Notes under the pieces: model-generated
Database searches by the model: none
The model's input: only the letters and a program-made list of their open reading frames with translations
What the model was told of the DNA's origin: nothing
In this document: positions 54,201-64,000 of the stretch, in pieces
Position numbering within the stretch: position 1 is the first letter of the stretch
Layout of the letters: each line of letters starts with the position of its first letter
Program-made: the position numbers and the translations under genes
Assembly: GCA_000750105.3 (NCBI GenBank)
Contig: JPHH03000029.1
Span: 186,001-250,000 of the forward strand
Source of the DNA: Tolypocladium sp. Sup5 PDA-1
Taxonomy: Eukaryota > Ascomycota > Sordariomycetes > Hypocreales > Ophiocordycipitaceae
DNA length: 64,000 nucleotides
Reading direction: 5' to 3'

Positions 54201-56421
54201 ATGCACCGCGCAGCAGCAGCGCGATGGCTCAACAGGGCCTTGCGGATAGGCGACCTGGCGCCTTCGGTCGGCGTGCCTGTGTATCTGTGCCCTGCGATTG
54301 GGCTTTCCAGCAGCTCTTCGCGGAATCGCCTCGTCGTCTCTGCGCCGTCGCATCGGCGAAGGAACCATACGGAGGCGGCGCCCAGCGATGTGCGGAATCC
54401 ACCACCGCCGCCGGTTGAGGCGTCGAAGACCCGGGCTCGCAGATTGCCGGTAACGTGCAGCGGCTGCGGATCTTTTACGCAGACGAGCGACTCGCAGCAG
54501 TTTGGATACTTTGACCTGGAGAGCAAGAGGGTTCGCACGTGGATCCATCCTAGGACATCGGAGAGGAGGCCTTCAGATTCCAAGGAAGACGATCTCGTGG
54601 GTGAGGCGCTCAAGTCTCTGGACAAGGGTAAGCTCGAGGAGCTTGGGTTGAGCCCCGCTGCCATGATATCGGGGGAAGAGTCATTAGGAAGCGCCCTGGC
54701 CGGTATGAGATGCTTCCTCCCCAAGCGACAATAGCAAGCTGACGATGGCAGCACTCGTCTCCGAGAAACCTCCGGTCTGCGACCGATGCCACAGCTTGAT
54801 GCATTACAGCACGACCGGTGACACAGCGAAGATGACAATGTTTCACCCCACCGTCGAGTCCCTACGAGAGACCATCGAGGAGTCGCCTCACAAGTACAAT
54901 CACATATACCACGTTATCGACGCCGCCGACTTCCCCATGTCGCTGATACCGCGGCTGAACGTGCTCCTGGGAGACATCCCGCTCCGATCGCGCAACCGCC
55001 GCTCTAGATCGTCCAAATTCTACAAGGACCGCAAGACAGAGATGAGCTTCATAATTACGCGGAGCGACTTGCTGGCACCGACCAAGGAAATGGTAGACGC
55101 TCTGATGCCGTATTTGAGAGAGGTGCTGCGGGATACTCTGGGGAGGCTGGGCGGAAGGGTGCGTCTCGGCAACTTGAGCTGTGTCAGCGCCAAGAGGGGC
55201 TGGTGGACGACGACGATCAAAGAAGACATCTGGAACAGGGGCGGCGCCGGTTGGATGGTAGGCAAGGTCAACGTTGGAAAGAGCCAGCTGTTTGAGGCGG
55301 TGTATCCCAAGGGGAGGATGACCGAGGGCAAGCACGCCGACCGAGCATCCGTGTCGACATATCCCAGGAACGCTGTTAGTGCCGAGTCGATGGCAGATGC
55401 AGGCGACGAGCAACAGGAGGCCTGGGAGGACTTGGACGTGGGCGATCTTCTGCCGCCCCCTCAGCCGGCGCAAAACTACCCCGAGATGCCAGTGGTATCG
55501 TCCCTCCCTGGTACGACTGCATCACCGATCCGGGTTCCTTTCGGAAACGGCAAGGGGGAGCTCATCGACCTGCCTGGACTGGCACGAAGCGACTTGGAAT
55601 TGTTCGTCAAGGAGGAGCACAGACAGTCGCTGATCATGAAGAGGCGAATCGTGCCGGAGCAGATCTCGGTCAGGTCCGGAAAGTCGCTGATCCTCGGAGG
55701 CGGGCTGATACGCATCACGCCTCGCACGCCAGACATGATCTTCCTCATGTACAACTTCACACCAATCGACGAGCACCTGACCATGACGGAAAAGGCCGTT
55801 GGGTTCCAGGACCAGACGCGGGACTCTGTCGGCTTGGAGAATATCACGCTGCCCGGGGCTGGCGACAAGATGAAGCATGCGGGCACGTTTAAGCTGTGTT
55901 ACGATGTGACGAAGAAGAGGGCTGGTCCCCTGACGCGAAAGAATGCGGTCGGGCTGGACGTTGAGCGGCTGCCCTTTCGTGTAATATCTGTCGACATTCT
56001 GATCGAGGGCGTCGGGTATGTCGAGGTTGTAGCGCAAGTCCGCGCGCGAGACTTTGATCGGTGGTCCAGCATGCAGCGCGAGGCAGACAGGCGGATAGGG
56101 GATGGAGAAGAGCCGCTAGAGATGGAGGACAGTCCTGCGGCAACAGATGACCCGTTCGCCGAGCTGATCAGCAAGAGGAAGGACTCGACGGGGGCCATGG
56201 CAGCGCCAGCTCGTGCGCCGCCTCCTCGGCCAGAGCCGGACTGGCCGGCGGTGGACGTGTACTCCCCGGAGGGCCGATTCGTGGGATCGCGCATGCCGAT
56301 CAACGGATGGTTGAACAACAAGGCACGAGTGCTGCCGGAGCACAAGAAGAGCCGACCGAGGCGCAGCGTGAAGGGGCAGAAGAAGATGGCCAAGCAGGAG
56401 AGGAGGGCCGTGACGAGCTGA
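54201..56421 (+). CDS. gep3: Mitochondrial YqeH-type circularly permuted GTPase (Gep3/Mtg3-like)
   Basis: Exons 54201-54702 and 54752-56421 give 723 aa. An Arg/Ala-rich, acid-poor N-terminus (MHRAAAARWLNRALR) fits mitochondrial import. The zinc finger is two CxxC pairs, CSGC at 86-89 and CDRC at 177-180; the intron falls between them. The permuted G domain has the G4/G5-like block (YHVIDAADFPMSL; ITRSDLL; SAKRGWW) before the P-loop GKVNVGKS (338-345) and then DLPGLAR. These marks match YqeH/RIF1/Gep3, factors for mitochondrial small-subunit assembly. The open frame extends upstream to 54000, but ATG 54201 gives the best presequence. It may overlap the promoter of the divergent ribosomal-protein gene, so the two are divergent mitochondrial-translation genes. 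Confidence 0.9.
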
Positions 56422-56900
56422 GGCCGTGTAGTACATCGTCATGTACGGATACCATATTGATGCAATATACCCCCCTGCTCCTCACTGCTATTTCTGCAAA
56501 AGCCCGTGATTCAGCTTGATGTATAAATGTTTGCTGAAAGCGCAAATATTCTGCATGGATCCTGGCGCCTGATATGCTGGAATGCGGGTGTTGGTGCCGT
56601 CTGTGAGAGGCTGCCTTTAATCCTCACGTGGCCGCGCGCCGCCTTGGGCTGTGGCGATGCGACTAACGGTAGTCCGTACGGAGCGAGGCAACGATCGTGG
56701 CGCCCGATCCACCCCTCTGCAAATGACGTTTTTCAGTCTTCAACCTCCAGTCACACGAGCCTCGCCCCCGGCAACGTATAAAAGAACGCTGCACTCCAAG
56801 GCGACAATCGGCATTCTCACATACACTGCCGCCGAAACGAGAGACGCACCCAAAGTCTTGCCCAGGCTTGCAGCAACAACAACAGCAACAATATCACGCC
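56422..56900. promoter_or_regulatory. Promoter region of YPI1
   Basis: 479 bases with TATAAAAG at 56777-56784 (about 120 bases before the ATG) and an AGTCCGTACGGAG motif at 56671-56683. Confidence 0.6.
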
Positions 56901-57426
56901 ATGGCGGACCGACAGCAGCAGCAGCAGCGGGACACGCCGACGACGTCCCAGACGACGACGACGCAGAGCACAGACTCGGAGACGCACACGGAGGCGCCGC
57001 GGGTACTGCGTCTGAGGGGCGGGCATACTGCCACCGGGCGGTCGGTGCAGTGGGCAGAGGACGTGGTCGACAACGAGGGCCTCGGACGCAAGAGCTCGAA
57101 GGGTGCGTTTCCCCAACCCTCTGGACTACAGGATGCTGACCGAAGACCCTCTAGTCTGCTGCATATACCACAAGCCCAAGGCGGTAGACGAATCGAGCGA
57201 CGAGTCGTCGTCGGACTCTTCGTCGTCAGGCTCCGACTCCGACTCCGAGAGCAACAAGGGCGACGGCGACGCCAAGAAGACGCCCGCGTGTGGCCACTCG
57301 CACCGCCATGGGCGCGGGCGGAGAAAGAAGCCGGCCGAGAAGCAGAAGCGCCCGCCGAGCCCGAACGCGTACGAAAAGGTGCCCAAGCCGAAGCCAAAGG
57401 ATGAGCCTGCGGGCAAGAAGGCGTAG
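56901..57426 (+). CDS. ypi1: Type 1 protein phosphatase regulator Ypi1 (inhibitor-3 family)
   Basis: Exons 56901-57102 and 57155-57426 give 157 aa. The core PPP1R11/Ypi1 signature RSVQWAEDVVDNEGLGRKSSK joins VCCIYHKPK across the phase-1 intron; VQW is the RVxF-type PP1 docking site. The N-terminus is Gln/Thr-rich; the C-terminus has Ser/Asp runs, a HSHRHGRGRRKK basic patch and Pro/Lys-rich end, all expected to be disordered. Ypi1 regulates nuclear PP1 (Glc7) and with it mitosis and glycogen metabolism. Confidence 0.93.
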
Positions 57427-57678
57427 ATGATGGCGGGAGCACGAGCAACAGCGGGAGACTGTTCGGTGGATGGTGATATCAGCATTATGAGGGAGGCGAC
57501 GGTATTGCATCATTTCTTTAACGAGGGAACATGGCGTTTATGAACACAGAGGGCACGGCAAGCGATGAGCATAGAGTATCATGGAAGTGAGGCCGTATCA
57601 TTGGGACACTCTTCTATCTCCGCAACGACGGGGTATCAACGCAGAACAATGCAGAGCAAACAGACACAAACGGTCTTG

Positions 57679-58257
57679 TTAAGATCCGCCGTTCTCCTTT
57701 GACCCGCTCTCGACAACAAAGTACTTGCCCGCCTTCCTCGACGCCGTCGACAGCGCATCCCACTCCTCCGCCTCGGCGTCGACCTTTTCCTTGACCCGCC
57801 TGGGCCGCTTGTAGTGTCCCACGCGCGCCTCCTTGCCCAGCGCGTCCCGCAGGTCCTCGAGGCCGACGGTGCCCTCGCGCAGGGCCTCGTCCGTCTCGTC
57901 GCGGATGGCGCTCAGGGGCTCGACGCCGGCGGTGTCGACGCGCTGGACGGCGCGCACGAACTGCAGCTGGCTCTGCAGGGTGGCGATCATGGCGGCCTCC
58001 TCGTCGGCGGAGGCGGGCTGCGGGAGGGCGGCGAGGCGCAGGAGGTGGTACAGCTGGGGGGGCGTGATGGGGTGATGCTGCTGCTGCTCAGGGGTGGGCG
58101 TCGCGGGCCCGCGGAGGGAGCGGACGGACCAGGTTGGCTTGGAGAGGATGTCGTCGGGGGAGGCTTTGGTGGAGAGGGCGGAGGCGGCGCGGCGGCGGTC
58201 GTACGGGTGGCGGGCGGCCTGGCGGAGGGCCAGACGGCAGCCTGTGCAGAGCGACAT
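57679..58257 (-). CDS. GatC/Gta3-like subunit of mitochondrial glutamyl-tRNA(Gln) amidotransferase
   Basis: Intronless, 192 aa. Arg/Ala-rich N-terminus (CRLALRQAARHPYDRRRAAS) looks mitochondrial. The next part has KPTWSVRSLRGP, then ITPPQLYHLLRLAALP and LQSQLQFVRAVQRVDTAGVEPLSAIRDE, the two-helix pattern of GatC proteins (helix, linker, helix, then V-x-P-L). The C-terminal GKYFVVESGSK also fits the fungal Gta3 form. The complex converts Glu-tRNA(Gln) to Gln-tRNA(Gln). Assignment is from pattern similarity. Confidence 0.75.
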   Translation of the reverse strand: MSLCTGCRLALRQAARHPYDRRRAASALSTKASPDDILSKPTWSVRSLRGPATPTPEQQQHHPITPPQLYHLLRLAALPQPASADEEAAMIATLQSQLQFVRAVQRVDTAGVEPLSAIRDETDEALREGTVGLEDLRDALGKEARVGHYKRPRRVKEKVDAEAEEWDALSTASRKAGKYFVVESGSKENGGS

Positions 58258-58673
58258 GCTGTGTGCGTCGTATGAAGCGAGTGACTGCCGCTTTTGAGAG
58301 GGGAGGGCGAGGTGCGCTGCGATCGATGGGAGACGTCGAAGATTGGCGATGGTGTTGAGGAAGAGCTGTCACAAGCGGGAGTGGCTAATAACTTACCTAT
58401 TGCAGGGTCCACTGAGACAGACTGAAGACGGTACCTTCTCCGCCACCACACTTCGCGCCGCTGCAATGTAACTCCCACGCGGGGGGAGCCCCACTAGTTG
58501 ACGGTGGCTTAGGCGTCATACCTGTCTCGCGGCGCTGGCAGACCATCCATCGACATGCCTTGTTCAAGACACCTCTCCTCAAACCCCAACATCCCACGCC
58601 GCGATTCTCTACGGCAGACTCCCTCTGGCCGAACCTCCCCTCACATCGTATAGAGCTCGATACACCCGCCACC
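58258..58673. promoter_or_regulatory. Divergent promoter between GatC-like gene and SEC17
   Basis: 416 bases between opposite start codons. No TATA box or repeat stands out. Confidence 0.5.
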
Positions 58674-59771
58674 ATGGCCCAGGATCCCCGCGCGCTGCTC
58701 CAAAAGGTCTGCCTCACGATGCCCCTCCCCCGCCACCAAGATCTCATCTACCTACCGATGAGCCAGCGCTGACAGCTCGCATCGACATAGGCCGAGAAGG
58801 CGCTCCAGGGCGCCGGCGGCGGCTTCAGCTTCTTTGGCGGACGCGAGGACAAGTACCAGAATGCGGCGGATATGTTTATCCAGGCCGCCAATGCCTTTAA
58901 GATGCAGAAGCAGAGTGCGTACACACGTCCCAGCAGCCCCTCCGAGTGAGTCGTGGGATGGCCATGTTAGCTGACCACCGTGTGGGAAAACAGACGTCGA
59001 TGCCGGCAAGGCCTTCGAGCAGGCCGCGCAAATACAGACCAACAAGCTCAACGAGCCCGACGACGCCGCCAACACGCTCGTCGACGCCTTCAAGGCCTAC
59101 CGCAAGGATGACCCCAAGGCCGCGGCGCGGTGCCTCAACGTGGCCGTCGACCGGTACTGCGCAAAGGGCAACTTCCGGCGCGCTGCGTCGCACAAGGAGA
59201 GCCTGGGTGAGCTGTATGAGCAGGAGCTGGACGACCCCAAGAGCGCGCTCGAGTGCTACGAGGCTGCCGCGGGATGGTACGAGGGCGACAATGCCAACGC
59301 GTGCGTGTCATCATTACCCCTTGGGGGCGAATATCAGAGACTAATTGTGTGGACAGACTCGCCAACAAGCTCTGGCTCAAGGTCGCCGACGTGGCCGCCC
59401 TCGGGCAAGACTACTACAAGGCCATCGAGAACTTTGAAAAGGTGGCCGAGCAGTCCATCAGCAACAACCTCATGAAGTACAGCGTCAAGGACTACTTTCT
59501 CAAGGCCGGCATCTGCCACCTCGCCAGCGGCGACCTGGTGGCGGCCCAGCGCGCCCTCGAGCGGTACCGCGAGATGGACCCGGCGTTTGCGACGGCGCGC
59601 GAGCACCTGCTGCTAACGGACCTGTGCGACGCCATCGAGGCCAAGAGCCAGGAGCAGTTCACCGACAAACTGTTCCAGTACGACCAGGTGAGCAAGCTGG
59701 ACAAGTGGAAGACGACCATCCTGGTGCGGGTCAAGAATGCGATTGAGGAGGCCGACGACGAGTTTGCGTAA
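58674..59771 (+). CDS. sec17: Alpha-SNAP (Sec17)
   Basis: Exons 58674-58706, 58791-58914, 58994-59300 and 59357-59771 give 292 aa, exactly the usual length. Alpha-SNAP loads the NSF/Sec18 ATPase onto SNARE complexes for disassembly after fusion. Start MAQDPRALLQKAEKAL, the hydrophobic loop GGFSFFGGREDKYQNAADMF, and TPR-like helices (AARCLNVAVDRYCAKGNFRRAAS, YEAAAGWYEGDNA) match, as does the C-terminal SKLDKWKTTILVRVKNAIEE that stimulates NSF. All junctions keep frame. Confidence 0.96.
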
Positions 59772-60558
59772 GGCGTCGCCGCTGGTGGCGCGCGTTGAAG
59801 GGCAGATACCGAGGGGGGCGTTGCAAGAGTCTTGTCTTACTGGACATGATGGCTGGAACTGCGTGTAGAGAAACGAGGACAAGGGGGGTTGTTGTACGCC
59901 CACTTCACGTGCGGCATGGTCTGGCACATCCCACACGTCAAACAGTCTTGGTTACACGGTCACTCAACCTCAAAGAGCAGACTACGCGGCGTTGGCTTAT
60001 ACATTCATGACGATCCATACCAGTTTCCGAATGTGCTTCTCGACCAGGAACGGCGAGTGACCCAAGCCCAGCACCATCACCTCGCCGCCCGCCATCCTCG
60101 CCATTCCCAGCCGGCCCTCGAGCGGGTTATTCTGCGCGTTCCTGCAGGCCACGAAGGTCTTCCGCCTGTGCCACATCTGAGGGGTAAGTTCTTCTAGCAC
60201 ACGTGAGCCGAGCCGTGGCGCCTGCCAGCAGCTGGAATCATCCTTGGGCTTTGAGTTTAATAACCGCTGCAGTGACTCATGAAAGGAAACTCACTGTTCA
60301 TGTCTCGACAATCATCGCCCTCTCTTCGCAATTTTCCTTCACAACAACATCACGTCCTGAAGTCGTCCTCCTGCTTGAAATGGCCTGGCAGGCATGGTAA
60401 TATCTTGGACTGTTCTTGCTTCCATTTCTCGTTCGTTCCGGCATACTTTCACTCGATCCCGAATCAGTGGTGAGTCAGGTACTCGGTACGTCGCACTCTA
60501 CGTGCAAAGTCGCTCAGGGCTAATAATTCAGTATTCAGATTGTTCAACGGAGGTAACC
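59772..60558. other. Intergenic region
   Basis: 787 bases between SEC17 and the trypsin-like gene. Its right half is pyrimidine-rich and probably promoter. No gene is supported. Confidence 0.5.
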
Positions 60559-62148
60559 ATGCCATCTCAAACCTCTCCCGTCACCGCAGTCGCGGTGATA
60601 CCTCGCGTTTCGGCCCCTACGGCCCCTAGAAACAAGCGAACAATCACTCCCACAGCTACCCAGTCAGCTCCGAAGCGTTCGCTGGTTCTCGTCTCTCCCA
60701 GCCAATGCCCTCCCGGCCTTGGGATTGGTGATCAGGTCTCCCTCGGTCCTTACTTCGCCCCAAAACAGCTGTTTCCCGAGGCCACCGCCAACGTGACGGA
60801 CCAATATGCACCTACGACGGTAACGACGGAGGAACCATGGCATACGAAGCACATCCTCGTCCCGTTTGACATGCGAGACTTTAGCGTTAGCCTTCTTAGG
60901 GGCGAGACTGCACAGATGCTTCGCAGCATCTTTCCGGGTATAACGAGCATCACCGTGGGGGTGAATCGGGCTTACCTGAGCTTCACGGTCACGAAACTAC
61001 CATCGAGGCCCTAGCCTCTCTCCGTGGGCGGCGTGCCCATCACAATCAGCGATCCAACGCAAGGACGCGGTCCTCTGTTTCCGCTAGAGAAACCTGGAAA
61101 CCCCTCCATCTCCATCTGCCAGGAATCCGATGGCAGAAGAGAAGACTTTTTCTCGGATAAGGATTTTCGGCTCCTCGTTTCCAATGCCGTCAAAGACCTT
61201 CGCAATCGCCATCCCAACGTCACTCTACGCGAAGTCATATTCACCATCCAAAGCACCTTTTTCCTCGTGTTAGATGGCGCCAGCTTGAACATCAACGCTA
61301 TACGGTTTTGGCTCCCAGGAAAGATTGCGCATTGCCCTGCAGAGTATTTGCTCCAAGAGGACCTTCACAGACCAAGTTGGGTGGACTTGCAAGCCGGACG
61401 ACTTATCCAGCCGCGGCCCTCTACGGGCATCGTGGATAGTACGGCATACAAGGTCCTGAGGCCTGGAGTTATGATTTGCAGTGACCAGCAACGAAGCCAT
61501 GCGCACCCGTCGGCGTTCCCCACCACGTCTGGGGTTCTGGTGAGAAATTCTGCTAATGACGACTTCATGACTGGCGCCTCCCACGGTATTCGCGACGAAG
61601 GGATGGTTTATCAGGCCCTACCAGGTGGCCAGAAGAAAGTACTTGGCAAGGCCGTCCAGAAAATCACACACACAGATGTGGCATTGGTGCAGCTGGAGGA
61701 CGGTATTTCTTTTGCCAACGAAACTTTCGAAAACGCCTCTGGTGCGGTCCCGAGATTTACTAAGCTCCATGGCGAGGATGCAGGAGACGAGGATACTGAG
61801 CCCAAATGGCCGCAAGGTGTCTACCTCAATAGCCCGTATACCGGCAACACGGAAGGGGCCATTGTTGGGAAATCTCTCAAGATTGAACCAACTGGGCATC
61901 CTGCGGCGGACGCGTTAGATTACATTGCCTACAACTGGGCATATATGGGCCAGGTGGAAGGGGAAGGGGTTGACTACGAGTATGCTTTCGATCGACCTCC
62001 GGACGGCACATGCGGGTCTACAATTTGGGATAACGAGGGCGTTGTTATGGGGTTCTTCCAATACTATATCAACCAGGGAAAATGGGCTGGCTACTGTGTA
62101 TCGGTGGATGCCAGAGAAGTGGTGAAGGCCGGGTATCGATTGGCGTAA
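60559..62148 (+). pseudogene. Trypsin-fold-like protein with one in-frame stop (pseudogene, or gene with an unrecognised intron)
   Basis: From ATG 60559 one frame runs to 62148 and is interrupted only by TAG at 61012-61014. The C-terminal half has a chymotrypsin-like layout: GASH with His at 61582, HTDVALVQL with Asp at 61675, and GTCGSTIW with Ser at 62017 followed by DNEGVVMGFFQYY, comparable to the GDSGGP...G.VVG region. The family Asp-Ser is replaced by Cys-Gly before the Ser, so activity is doubtful. The N-terminal half seems to hold two related units (about 60840-61060 and 61160-61330: DF....I....P..T......LSF/FLVL....P). The stop lies in the first unit. A 60-base in-phase intron 60955-61014 (GTGGGG ... 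CTAG) would remove it but has a weak donor. No signal peptide is seen. Confidence 0.5.
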
Positions 62149-64000
62149 GGTAATAGACAAGGATGACCATGGCAGCTAAACTAAGCATACTATGCCGCAG
62201 AAATTGCCTGTATTTCTGTTAAACGTGTTTGACGAGACGAGTAGCCACGCCTCTGCAGGGGAGACTGCCTCCCGAGGTAGAGCAACGTTGACTGGGACTT
62301 CTGGATGTTACGAGTACAACCGAGCTTGCACATCTTCCCGTCTCGATACGGTGGGCTCTCAATCGGCCAAGACACGGGCCATTTACTCGCAACGAGGCCG
62401 CTTAGCAGGGGTCCTGGTCGTAACGAGGAGAACAAGAAACAGGCATCAGCGAACAAAAGTCGACGGGCCATCATGAGACAAAATGAAAAATAGGACAATA
62501 AAGTCAACGAGGACTCGAAGCCCTTCCGTCTTCTTGCGTTCAGAATTTTCTCTCGCCTACCTTGTCCTCGACTACTCGCAGCTCCTATAGCAGGGATGTA
62601 GCATATTCATGGCCGAGACCCTCCAGTCGTGCATGGGCCAGCAACGGGAGGAGAGTGATTACGATCTCATGAGTCAGATAAATGAAGAGAGGTAAGAAGT
62701 CTGAAAATTTTCATATCCACGTAAAAGACCACGCCACGGAGAGTGTCATCGAGCAGCGGATTGCGGACAGCCTCTCGGCCGACTGTCGTGCATATGCAAT
62801 CCTGGTCCGTTCCGCAATACAGACTGACTTGACTACGTAATGGCTACCACGTACCTGCGTCAACCCACTTGGGCGGCTGCTAAGGCTGAGGAACCCTGGA
62901 CTCAGTACGGAATATTTGACAGCGGGTCGTCCCGGTCTCAAGCTTTGCTCCGAACTCCTAGGACCGATGGGGGGTCTGAGGAGACAGCTTTAGCCGGCGT
63001 TATGCGAGATTCGCATGGGTTCCCGAAGCTAATAGAGCCTGATGTGGATATTAACAAGTCAATGACATGTGCTGTCTGTCACCTTGTGCAGGGGTCCTGC
63101 ATCTTGCCTGTCCCATCGATCTTCGCTTCGGCAATATCGACGAAAATAGTACGAACCACCCACATGTTGCTTGAAGACTTCTTCAGCTATGGCTTCTCTG
63201 TTGAACCACGCGGCTGTGACGGCTATCCCCTTGTCCAATGGCTGCCCTCACAATCTCCGCGTGAAGTGATCGTCGGCGCGGGTCCAACTCACAATACAGC
63301 CTCGTTCCTCCAGCTGTTCCCGGGACACCGGCATGCTGTTGGGCCTGGGAACAGTGACAATCGAAAAAGCTCACCGGTAACGTTTCTCCGGAGCTGTTGC
63401 CAGCGTCCCCTGCGTTCGCGCAGCCGTTCTGCTGATGCTAATGCATAAGCGCATCTTTATCAAGGCGGAGCTGAGATCTGCAGTTCTCAGCATATTCCAG
63501 GAACCAGTTCCTCATCTGTGTTGACGTTGGTCTGCCACGTGAAGATATCGTTCCGCAATAAGCGACGCAAGGCGCACATTTCGGCAGTTCGATGGCGCGT
63601 GGCATGTCGTTTGCTCGATAAACCCCTGAAGCAATCTGCCATCGGAATAGTTTGCACACATCTCTCCATTTCCATGGCGCGTTAAGCGTTCTTGTGCCTG
63701 CGATGTGCATCGTACGACACTTGAGAATCGAATTGCTTCTTCGCACACGAATCGCCTGATACAGCTTGAGCTGAACGGGAGCGTGCAGCACGCAGCACGG
63801 CTCACCCTCCCACAGTGGATTCCTGTAGTATTTCTTCCGTACTCTCCGGTATTCGAACCCTCGGCACTGCAGCTTGAAGATTCAATCAGTGGCTTGGCCA
63901 CGGCAACAACGGACCGGCCGCCAGTGGTAAGCACGTATTAGCGTCTCCAAATGCATGTCCATGGCGCTATAGCTGCAAGTCGGCTATAATTGAATCGACC
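62149..64000. other. Right-end region without a recognisable gene
   Basis: 1.85 kb. A short ATG-initiated exon-like frame with a good GTAAGA donor lies at 62609-62691, and a 202-codon plus-strand ORF at 62840-63448 has no recognisable domain. Minus-strand ORFs of 110-140 codons overlap at 63.4-63.9 kb. Any of these could be relics or the edge of a gene beyond the window. Confidence 0.4.

Overview
This is nuclear chromosomal DNA of a filamentous ascomycete, most likely a Sordariomycete close to the Hypocreales. The evidence is the gene content (GET2, SEC31, COX12, HUL4, YPI1, SEC17, RVB2 and UFD1 homologues), the many short introns of about 50-70 nt with GT...CTAAC/CTGAC...AG signals, the pyrimidine-rich promoters and the compact spacing. 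The species is not identified. I saw no rRNA, convincing tRNA, CRISPR array or intact transposon.

Layout. 0.1-5.2 kb: a same-strand array of five related small Myb/SANT-like units. Three have a complete two-part domain; two are lone first exons lying just upstream of a complete copy. 5.7-8.9 kb: UFD1 (minus) and a LIN1/CD2BP2-type GYF protein (plus) share a divergent promoter. 10.4-11.9 kb: GAPDH with a long pyrimidine-rich promoter. 13.0-20.0 kb: a probable AF4/Ebp1-like elongation scaffold and a coiled-coil protein with an Arg-Asp repeat, both minus. 21.0-22.5 kb: RVB2. 23.2-26.9 kb: an APH-type kinase-like protein and a bHLH factor, both minus. 29.7-32.8 kb: a TMEM135-like membrane protein and GET2, convergent. 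34.7-38.5 kb: SEC31. 38.9-43.2 kb: a dense housekeeping block with an RRM protein, an NDUFA4/MLRQ-like subunit and COX12 (divergent), then SDE2 and RPS10 (divergent). 45.2-48.2 kb: a zinc polyol dehydrogenase with ten exons and a DUF3712-like protein. 49.1-59.8 kb: HUL4, a mitochondrial ribosomal protein, GEP3/YqeH GTPase, YPI1, a GatC/Gta3-like protein and SEC17. 60.6-62.1 kb: a trypsin-fold-like protein whose frame is cut by one stop codon. 62.1-64 kb: no recognisable gene.

Most genes are conserved eukaryotic machinery for ER/Golgi traffic (SEC31, SEC17, GET2), ubiquitin (UFD1, HUL4, SDE2), splicing (LIN1, SDE2, RRM protein) and mitochondria (COX12, NDUFA4-like, mL61-like, GEP3, GatC). The lineage-specific material is the SANT-like array at the left end and the disrupted protease-like gene at the right end. 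Exon structures were built by hand from frame continuity, splice signals and family similarity; no transcript data were used. Notable predictions include a 3-nt exon in COX12, a 5-nt exon in the dehydrogenase, two GC-AG introns, and two genes whose first coding exon is 3 or 9 nt.
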